Source: Cytophagales bacterium
GTDB lineage: Bacteria; Bacteroidota; Bacteroidia; Cytophagales; Cyclobacteriaceae
Length of the DNA stretch: 5,296 nucleotides
Direction of reading: 5' to 3'
Assembly: GCA_003504855.1 (NCBI GenBank)
Contig: DNZD01000103.1
Coordinates: 1-5,296, forward strand
Numbering within the stretch: the stretch's first letter is position 1; every line of letters starts with the position of its first letter. Under the pieces are notes generated by a model, which was not told the origin of the DNA, made no database searches, and was given only the letters and a program-made list of their open reading frames with translations. Made by a program: the position numbers and the translations under genes. Shown here one piece after another: positions 1 through 5,296 of the stretch.

Positions 1-1887
1 AACAACAGTAAGTGAAGTGGGTGATGCAGACGTTACGGTTGCGCGTCGGGCACCGAAGTAAACAATGTTGTTGCTGATGGTGGTTCCAAAATCAGTACCG
101 GTGAGTGTCACGGTGGTTCCAATGGGACCGCTCACCGGACTAAACGACGTGATCACCGGAGGCGGAATAAGGACGGTGAAGTTTCCGGGTGCTGTAGCGG
201 TTTGACAAGCTATTTCTACAGTAACCGGGCCGGTTGTTGCACCTGCAGGAACCGTGGTGGTTATTGAAGTTGCTGTTGATGCTGTAACAATAGACTGGAC
301 CCCATTGAAGCGGACTACATTGATGCCTGGCACGGTGCTGAAGTTGGTGCCCGCCAGCGTCACGGTTGCGCCCGGATAGCCGGAAGTCGGTGTAAATGAG
401 CTGAAGGTGGGAGGAGGGCCAATAATTCCGGTACTCATCTTCTGAAGAAACAGATCGGCCCCTCCGGCAACCGTAAAACTATTAACACAGGCACCAGGAT
501 TAAAATCGGCAGTCGTTTCATAGCTGCCCGTGGTATAGATATTGTCAAATGGATCAACGGTTATTGCGTTGCCTTCATCCCGGTTTGGTCCGCCAAAAGA
601 GGTGGCCCAAACAAAATTTCCGGAGCTGGTGAGTTTTGACACAAAAGCATCATAGCTGTTGGGGACGATGGTAAAAGTGCCGGGCCCCGGATCAAAATCC
701 GCACTGCCCAGAAAGTAGCCCGTGGTGTACACATCTCCGGAAGTATCTAAGGCAATGGAATTAGTGACAAACCATCCGCCACTGCCCTGCGCAGTTGCCC
801 AAACAAAGTTGCCGTTGGTATCAAGCTTAGAGACAAACCCCCCGAGTACCGTCGTCAACGTGAAGACACCGGGTCCCGGATCAAAATCTGCTGGACCTCC
901 AAATTGCCCGGCGGTGTATACATTACCCAAAGGATCTACCGTTATGCTGTTGCCATAGTCCCATCCGGGTCCGCCAAATGACTTAGCCCAGGAGAAGTTT
1001 CCATTGGCGGTAAGTTTTGCTACAAATACATTGCTGTATGTAAGTGCGGTCATGGTGAATGTCCCGGGGCCCGGATCAAAATCGGAGGTGCCGGTGAATA
1101 ACCCGGTGACGTAGACATTGCCCGCCACATCTGTTGCTACTGCACGGGCTGCATCAATATTGCTGGATCCTGAGAAAGTAATTCCCCAAACGAAACTACC
1201 ATTGGTATCCAGTTTTTGTACAAATGCCCCGTATCCGGTCGGCGTTACCATAGAAACTCCGGGGCCCGGATCTAAATCGGTGGCGCCTGCGATTTGTCCA
1301 GATGTGATTACATTTCCAGAAGGATCAACAGCAATGGAATAACCGATGTCATTGGGATTGGTGGTTCCAAAACTCTTCGCCCAAATAAAGTTCCCATCGT
1401 TATCAAGCTTGAGGACAAAAGCGTCATTGTAACCTAATGATGTCAGGTTGCTTACGCCCGGACCCGGGTCAAAGTCAATGGTACTTGAAAAACCTCCAGT
1501 GAGAAAAATGTTTCCGGAATCATCCAGTGCCATATCCATCGCTGTTGCCGAATTAATGGCCTTAATCCATACGGTGTTGCCCGACGGGTCGATCTTAACA
1601 AGAATTAGATCGGTGCCTGTCGCCGTCTTAGTAACTACTGCAGGGCCAGGATCGATATCTCCGGTACCTCTGAATTCACTAACCAGGTAAACGTATCCAC
1701 CAGCATCGGTGACCACTGATTTCCCACGATCTGTGTTCGGATTTCCACCCGCAACCCGGGCATATTGAAAAATCGGTACCTCCTGAGCGAGCAGAAACTG
1801 AGCTATGAAAACAAACAGACCCGTCAGCAGAATGCCAACATAAGTGGGTCGCAGCAATGTGCCAGGCCGGTTATTGTTGGTCAGCAT
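1..1887 (-). CDS. Secreted seven-repeat SBBP beta-propeller protein with IPT/TIG domains (3' end beyond window)
   Basis: The frame is open from ATG at 1887-1885 to base 1 (629 codons, no stop), so the C-terminus is outside the window. An in-frame TGA lies eight codons upstream, and the ATG gives a good signal peptide: R7/R13, a hydrophobic core at about 16-33, and likely cleavage at LLA34|Q35. Residues 40-489 hold seven repeats. Each has a G-N-V-Y-x-T-G strand, a D-F-D-P-G-P-G turn and a K-L-D-x-x-G-N-F-V-W strand, as in SBBP propeller proteins. Residues about 490-574 form an IPT/TIG Ig-like domain (F-T-P-x-S-G, T-L-A-G-T-N-F, V-P-A-G-A), and a second begins at about 575 (F-S-P-V-S-G, T-L-T-G-T-D-F). 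The protein is probably exported and is a candidate for cell-surface display or type IX secretion, but the C-terminal sorting domain that would show this is not visible. The ligand is unknown; binding or adhesion is inference. The only cysteines seen are C467 and C561. Confidence 0.9.
   Translation of the reverse strand, partial: MLTNNNRPGTLLRPTYVGILLTGLFVFIAQFLLAQEVPIFQYARVAGGNPNTDRGKSVVTDAGGYVYLVSEFRGTGDIDPGPAVVTKTATGTDLILVKIDPSGNTVWIKAINSATAMDMALDDSGNIFLTGGFSSTIDFDPGPGVSNLTSLGYNDAFVLKLDNDGNFIWAKSFGTTNPNDIGYSIAVDPSGNVITSGQIAGATDLDPGPGVSMVTPTGYGAFVQKLDTNGSFVWGITFSGSSNIDAARAVATDVAGNVYVTGLFTGTSDFDPGPGTFTMTALTYSNVFVAKLTANGNFSWAKSFGGPGWDYGNSITVDPLGNVYTAGQFGGPADFDPGPGVFTLTTVLGGFVSKLDTNGNFVWATAQGSGGWFVTNSIALDTSGDVYTTGYFLGSADFDPGPGTFTIVPNSYDAFVSKLTSSGNFVWATSFGGPNRDEGNAITVDPFDNIYTTGSYETTADFNPGACVNSFTVAGGADLFLQKMSTGIIGPPPTFSSFTPTSGYPGATVTLAGTNFSTVPGINVVRFNGVQSIVTASTATSITTTVPAGATTGPVTVEIACQTATAPGNFTVLIPPPVITSFSPVSGPIGTTVTLTGTDFGTTISNNIVYFGARRATVTSASPTSLTVV
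421..1770 (-). repeat. Seven tandem coding repeats of the propeller (61-66 codons each)
   Basis: The second acidic position of the D-x-D-P-G turn falls at residues 79, 140, 206, 271, 336, 399 and 463 (N in the last copy), giving spacings of 61, 66, 65, 65, 63 and 64 residues. The strand-ending Trp recurs at 107, 169, 234, 300, 363 and 427 and is missing from copy 7. At DNA level the turn appears on the plus strand as recurring GGGCCCGGATC-like stretches, for example near 681, 1067 and 1261, which is expected from internal duplication. Copies 4 to 6 look closest to consensus. Copy 1 (D-I-D-P-G-P-A) and copy 7 (D-F-N-P-G-A-C) are degenerate, the usual pattern for the two ends of an array. Confidence 0.88.
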
Positions 1888-1892
1888 AGGGT

Positions 1893-1911
1893 TGAAGGAC
1901 AAGGTCCTTCA
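1893..1911 (-). promoter_or_regulatory. Perfect 8-bp hairpin in the leader just before the propeller gene start
   Basis: TGAAGGAC and GTCCTTCA form a perfect 8-bp inverted repeat around a 3-base loop. The stem ends 5 bases before the ATG at 1887. In the transcript it would sit across the ribosome standby region and could reduce initiation. As DNA it is a compact dyad that could also bind a regulator. No U-run follows, so it is not an intrinsic terminator. The inverted repeat is seen directly; its function is inferred. Confidence 0.45.
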
Positions 1912-1954
1912 GCAGGGGGTTTGGTGGTCTGTCTGAATCTCTCCAGTCAGATTA

Positions 1955-1987
1955 GAAAGCTAAGCCTGTTTTTACATTCCTCCTAAA
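1955..1987 (-). promoter_or_regulatory. Weak Bacteroidota-type promoter candidate for the propeller gene
   Basis: On the minus strand, TAGCTTTC (1962-1955) resembles the Bacteroidota -7 box TAnnTTTG. TTTAGG (1987-1982) lies 19 bases upstream, roughly where a -33 TTTG-type element would be. This would give a leader of about 60 bases containing the hairpin at 1893-1911. Both boxes depart from consensus. Support comes mainly from position: the region follows the upstream terminator, so the propeller gene needs its own promoter about here. Confidence 0.28.
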
Positions 1988-2014
1988 GAATTCAGAACAT
2001 CCAATCTCACCCCC

Positions 2015-2049
2015 AAAAACAAAAAGACCAGCGCATAAGCCCTGGTCTT
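2015..2049 (-). terminator. Rho-independent terminator after the oligopeptidase gene
   Basis: In the minus-strand transcript, AAGACCAG (2049-2042) pairs perfectly with CTGGTCTT (2031-2024) around a 10-base loop. A T-rich tail follows (TTT, G, then TTTTT down to 2015). The hairpin begins 22 bases after the TAG stop of the peptidase gene, the usual place for a terminator. It separates the peptidase transcript from the propeller gene. Confidence 0.85.
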
Positions 2050-2071
2050 CTATACTGTAAATTGGGGTATA

Positions 2072-4201
2072 CTATTCCTTTATTCCAACCAAATCAAGCA
2101 TAAATGCCTGCCGCATGGCCTCTTCCTTCAATGACAGGAAACGCCCGGATTGTCCGCCGTGACCAGCAGACATATTAATATACATCAGCAACAGGTTGTT
2201 GTCGGTCTTCATGGCGCGAAGCTTGGCCACCCACTTGGCAGGCTCCCAGTATTGCACCTGGCTGTCATGAAGGCTGGTGGTGACCAAAAGGTTGGGATAG
2301 GCTTTTTTCTCTACCTGGTCATAGGGAGAATACGAGAGCATATATTCATACTGTTCCTGGATATTTGGATTGCCCCACTCGCGCCACTCAAACGTGGTCA
2401 ATGGAATACTCTCATCCATCATGGTGGTGATCACATCAACAAATGGAACAGCTGCAATCACTCCTTTGTATAGTTCGGGGCGCATATTGGTGATGGCACC
2501 CATCAACAGCCCACCGGCACTGCCGCCATAGGCGAAGAGTTTGTCTTTGGCTGCATACTTATTGGCGATAAGAAAATCCGAACAATCGGTAAAGTCGGTG
2601 AACGTGTTCTTCTTATGCATCATCTTGCCGTCTTCATACCATTGACCGCCCATTTCCTGTCCGCCGCGTACGTGAGCCAGCGCATACACAAATCCACGAT
2701 CCAGCAAACTCAATCGGTTCGAACTGAATGTTGCGTATGAAGTCGACCCGTAAGAACCATAGGAATACTGCAGGCATGGGTTGGTGCCGTCCTTCTTGAA
2801 CTTGTCTTTGCGATAGACGATGGAGATGGGTACCAGTTTGCCATCCTTGGCCGGGGCCATGATGCGTTCGGTTTGGTAGTTTGAAGGGGAGAAGCCACCC
2901 AGTACTTCACGTTGCTTCAATAATTTTTTTTCTTTGGTGTCGATCGCATAGTCATAAGTTGAAGGTGGCGTGGTCATCGACTGGTAGCTGTACCGGATCA
3001 CCTTGGAATCAAACTCCGGATTGTTATCAATTCCGGCAATGTAGGCCGGCTCCCCAAAGTCGATGGCGGTTTCAGTCTTGTCCGACCACTTGATCAACCG
3101 GATTTTGGTGAGTCCTTCACTTTCGTCTTCAATGGCGAGATAGTCCTTGAACAATTCAAATCCCCGGAAGAAGACTTTTTCGCGATGCGGGATTACATCC
3201 TTCCAGTTTTCTGCGCCGGTCTTCGTGTCGGCCATTTCTACCAGGCGGTAGTTGGGTGCCTGCAGGTTGGTGCGGATATAGAATTTGCCACCAGCGTGAT
3301 CGGCTGAATATTCCACGTCATTTTGAAGCGGTTGAATCAGCATTGGTTTGGCATCAATCTTATCTGCCGGGATGAATTGGGCATAGGATGCATCCGTTCT
3401 TCCGGATTGAATCAGAATAAATTTCTTCGATTTGGCCAACCCGACATAGCACGACAAGGTCTGGTCCTTCTCCTCAAAAATCAATTTATCAGTTCCAGTT
3501 TCTCCCAGTGTATGACGACGAATTTCATTCGCCCGAAGTGTGGTGGGATCTTGCTTGCTGTAGAATATGGTCTTGTTATCTGCCGCCCAGGCCAGATTAC
3601 CGGTAGTACCCGGGATAACATCCGCGAGCAGGTTACCCGTGGCCATATCCTTGAACTGTAATGTATAAAACCGCCGGCCTACCGTATCGATGGCGAGAGC
3701 CACCAGGTCATGCTTTGGACTGGCTGAAATCGACAGATTAAAGTACTTATGTCCTTTGCTCAATTCATTGCCATTGGCAATAATCTCTTCTGCTGCTTCC
3801 AGGGATCCTTTCTTGCGACAATAGATCGGGTAATTGGCGCCTTCTTCAAAACGGGTGTAGTAATAATATTCTCCGTCCTTGTAAGGCACGGATTCATCTT
3901 TCTCCTTGATGCGTGCCTTCATTTCGTTGTACAATTTCTCGCGCAATGGTCGCGTATGTGCGGTCATGGTGTCGAGGTACTTGTTTTCAGCCTTGAGGTA
4001 GTTAAGGACAGCCGTGTCTTCTCGTTCCTTAAGCCAGTAGTAATTGTCAATTCGTTTGTGGCCGTGCTTGGCAACAATTTCAAAGGGTACAACCTTGGCT
4101 ACCGGAGCTTTAACATCCGGACGTTGGGCAGTTTCTGTTCCAGGGGAGCAGGAAACGAGTAATGCGATAAGACCTGATGCGATGAACGATGATAATTTCA
4201 T
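2072..4201 (-). CDS. Oligopeptidase B-type prolyl oligopeptidase (S9A), predicted lipoprotein
   Basis: This complete 709-residue serine peptidase of the prolyl oligopeptidase family cuts short peptides, classically after Arg or Lys. Residues 1-17 are a lipoprotein signal ending in a lipobox (L-L-V-S-C18), so the mature enzyme should be lipid-anchored outside the cytoplasm; enterobacterial oligopeptidase B lacks such a signal. Residues about 33-440 form the N-terminal propeller domain that restricts substrate size, and about 450-705 the alpha/beta-hydrolase domain. The triad is S561 (G-G-S-A-G-G), D646 (L-H-D-S-Q-V-Q-Y-W-E-P) and H681 (A-G-H-G-G). The V-R-G-G and D-E-S-I-P-L-T-T blocks fit oligopeptidase B better than classical prolyl oligopeptidase. 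E605 of the presumed S1 pocket is kept, but Y489, T491 and R607 stand where enterobacterial enzymes have acidic residues. The ATG at 4201 is chosen because it supplies the signal peptide; no Shine-Dalgarno sequence precedes it. A terminator follows the stop. Confidence 0.95.
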   Translation of the reverse strand: MKLSSFIASGLIALLVSCSPGTETAQRPDVKAPVAKVVPFEIVAKHGHKRIDNYYWLKEREDTAVLNYLKAENKYLDTMTAHTRPLREKLYNEMKARIKEKDESVPYKDGEYYYYTRFEEGANYPIYCRKKGSLEAAEEIIANGNELSKGHKYFNLSISASPKHDLVALAIDTVGRRFYTLQFKDMATGNLLADVIPGTTGNLAWAADNKTIFYSKQDPTTLRANEIRRHTLGETGTDKLIFEEKDQTLSCYVGLAKSKKFILIQSGRTDASYAQFIPADKIDAKPMLIQPLQNDVEYSADHAGGKFYIRTNLQAPNYRLVEMADTKTGAENWKDVIPHREKVFFRGFELFKDYLAIEDESEGLTKIRLIKWSDKTETAIDFGEPAYIAGIDNNPEFDSKVIRYSYQSMTTPPSTYDYAIDTKEKKLLKQREVLGGFSPSNYQTERIMAPAKDGKLVPISIVYRKDKFKKDGTNPCLQYSYGSYGSTSYATFSSNRLSLLDRGFVYALAHVRGGQEMGGQWYEDGKMMHKKNTFTDFTDCSDFLIANKYAAKDKLFAYGGSAGGLLMGAITNMRPELYKGVIAAVPFVDVITTMMDESIPLTTFEWREWGNPNIQEQYEYMLSYSPYDQVEKKAYPNLLVTTSLHDSQVQYWEPAKWVAKLRAMKTDNNLLLMYINMSAGHGGQSGRFLSLKEEAMRQAFMLDLVGIKE

Positions 4202-4251
4202 AGGGGGGCTAAAAATTTAAGTGGTGAAGTTTGGTAAAAAACATCCGATCT

Positions 4252-4279
4252 GCAATGTAAGGCACATTTTTCCCGTCAA
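4252..4279 (-). promoter_or_regulatory. Candidate promoter for the oligopeptidase gene
   Basis: In the 81-base gap after the DUF418 gene, the minus strand carries TTG (4279-4277), then 17 bases, then TACATTGC (4259-4252). This resembles the Bacteroidota -33 TTTG / -7 TAnnTTTG arrangement and would start transcription about 40-50 bases before the ATG. No convincing terminator hairpin was found in this gap, so read-through from the DUF418 gene is equally possible. Confidence 0.3.
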
Positions 4280-4282
4280 GTG

Positions 4283-5296
4283 TTATTTATGGTCTTTGCG
4301 AAGCATGGGTTGCACCTTCCAATAGGTTAAGGAACGCCACAGCCATTCCAGGGGCCCGAAGAGAAAATGTTGCAACCAAGGCTTGCTGTATATTAATTGA
4401 AGAATCCATATAGCTAAAACCACATAGTAGATTTGATAGAACTCCAGCTCGGCATAGTAGTTAAGGCCATAGCCGAAGAAGAAGAATGTACATATCAGGG
4501 TGTGGACAATATAATTGGTAAAAGCCATCTGTCCCACTGCCCGAAGCCGGTCTGTTAAACTTCTAAACCAACTTAGCTGAACGATTACAATAACTACTGA
4601 AGCATGCGCCATCATCAGCAGGATGCGCTGAACCGGATAGATCAGGTCCATCCAATTAATAGATACCACCTCCATGCGGGCGAGGGACGCTTCCAGAGAC
4701 GGGTAATTCACGTATCCATAATAAAAGTTCCAGATGACCAATGGAAACCCCAACCCATAACCGACAAGGATCATCCGAAAGTATGCTTGTTGTTTCCAGG
4801 CGCCGGTAAAGAACCCCCACTTGAATAAGGCAATGCCGAGGAGCATAAGTGCAAGGGGGTCCCAGAAACCGTATATCAGATACTTTGTTTGGCCGTCCCA
4901 ACTTCGTTTACGGATAAAAGATGCAACTGTAGCATAGTCTGATTTCATGATGCGAGTATGGTCGGCTGCGTCCTCTTTGTTAGGAATCATATCGAGTTCG
5001 ACTTCCCGCCACACCTGAAGGGCTTTATCCTGTTCTGGGGTAAGGGCTTGTTGATTTTGAACAGCTGCTTTGGCTGACACATAGGCCAGACGCTTCGCCC
5101 TTATCTCCTGGTAGAATGAAGTGCTTAGCGCAAATTCCAATAGGGCCACCAGCGGCAATGCCATTATCAGGTAGACTGGCTTCATCTTACGGAAGAGAAA
5201 TGCGACCATTCCGATTACACCATAGAAATACAATATATCTCCCTGCCAAAGTGTAACATGTGCGTGGAGCAGTCCAAAAACAACTAACCAGCCCAT
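4283..5296 (-). CDS. DUF418 (YeiB-like) polytopic membrane protein, 5' end beyond window
   Basis: The last 337 residues are present, ending at TAA (4285-4283). The DUF418 signature lies in the C-terminal third: G-Q-M-A-F-T-N-Y at about 255-262, F-F-G-Y-G at about 273-277, and F-G-P-L-E-W-L-W-R-S-L-T-Y at about 313-325. An earlier W-Q-G-D-I-L-Y-F-Y-G block at about 17-26 is also typical. About eight hydrophobic segments are visible, near 1-15, 20-36, 40-58, 145-163, 172-192, 220-242, 257-277 and 285-303. A charged loop of about 80 residues (61-143) divides them. The protein is an inner-membrane protein; the family's biochemical role is not established and a transport role is only suggested. 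The ATG at the very edge is probably an internal Met, because it starts within a hydrophobic segment and lacks the N-terminal region expected of the family. The next gene starts 81 bases downstream and could be co-transcribed. Confidence 0.88.
   Translation of the reverse strand: MGWLVVFGLLHAHVTLWQGDILYFYGVIGMVAFLFRKMKPVYLIMALPLVALLEFALSTSFYQEIRAKRLAYVSAKAAVQNQQALTPEQDKALQVWREVELDMIPNKEDAADHTRIMKSDYATVASFIRKRSWDGQTKYLIYGFWDPLALMLLGIALFKWGFFTGAWKQQAYFRMILVGYGLGFPLVIWNFYYGYVNYPSLEASLARMEVVSINWMDLIYPVQRILLMMAHASVVIVIVQLSWFRSLTDRLRAVGQMAFTNYIVHTLICTFFFFGYGLNYYAELEFYQIYYVVLAIWILQLIYSKPWLQHFLFGPLEWLWRSLTYWKVQPMLRKDHK

Noticed and set aside
680..1270. Recurring GGGCCC palindromes that might be binding sites
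   Set aside because: They fall exactly on the Pro-Gly-Pro codons of the conserved turn and are explained by coding.
722..1690. Plus-strand open frames with a recurring P-G-P-G-S motif (722-958, 1118-1342, 1448-1690)
   Set aside because: They lie antisense to the D-P-G-P-G codons of the propeller repeats, so their periodicity is a shadow of the real minus-strand gene.
421..1770. CRISPR-like or non-coding tandem repeat array
   Set aside because: The period is about 183-198 bases, always a multiple of three in frame, with degenerate copies that keep the reading frame; this is a protein repeat.
1972..1984. AGGAGG followed at once by ATG TAA on the minus strand
   Set aside because: The spacing to the ATG is too short and the frame stops after one codon; it is also far upstream of the real start.
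1765..1986. Plus-strand open frame of 73 residues across the intergenic region
   Set aside because: It lies antisense to the signal peptide region and the leader of the propeller gene, with no recognisable domain.
4203..4208. Run of six G bases next to the oligopeptidase start, as a phase-variable tract
   Set aside because: Six bases is short for slippage-driven variation and it lies outside the coding frame.
5294..5296. ATG at the right edge as the true start of the DUF418 gene
   Set aside because: The protein would begin inside a hydrophobic segment and lack the N-terminal part normal for the family; the start is most likely outside the window.

Overview
The window looks like ordinary chromosome from a member of the Bacteroidota, probably Cytophagia-like. 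That rests on protein types rather than any marker gene: a secreted seven-repeat SBBP/'DFDPGPG' protein with IPT/TIG domains, an oligopeptidase B carrying a lipoprotein signal, a YeiB/DUF418 membrane protein, and no clear Shine-Dalgarno sequences before the starts. Genus is not resolvable from here.

All three genes lie on the minus strand, so transcription runs from right to left. At the right edge (4283-5296) is the C-terminal part of a DUF418 polytopic membrane protein whose true start lies outside the window. After an 81-base gap with a candidate promoter comes a complete 709-residue S9A serine peptidase of the oligopeptidase B type (2072-4201) with a lipobox and an intact Ser-Asp-His triad. 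A good intrinsic terminator (2015-2049) closes that unit. A 184-base intergenic region (1888-2071) then holds the terminator, a weak promoter candidate and a tight hairpin 5 bases before the next start. From 1887 to the left edge runs an uninterrupted frame of 629 codons, still open at base 1. It encodes a signal peptide, seven repeats of 61-66 residues that most likely form a seven-bladed beta-propeller, one IPT/TIG domain and part of a second.

The genes show no obvious shared pathway. All three products are predicted to be membrane-bound or exported. The terminator separates the propeller gene from the peptidase, while the DUF418 gene and the peptidase could be co-transcribed. I see no mobile element, CRISPR array, RNA gene or defence system. 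The most useful observations are the overlooked partial propeller gene at the left edge and the substituted substrate-pocket positions in the exported oligopeptidase B.
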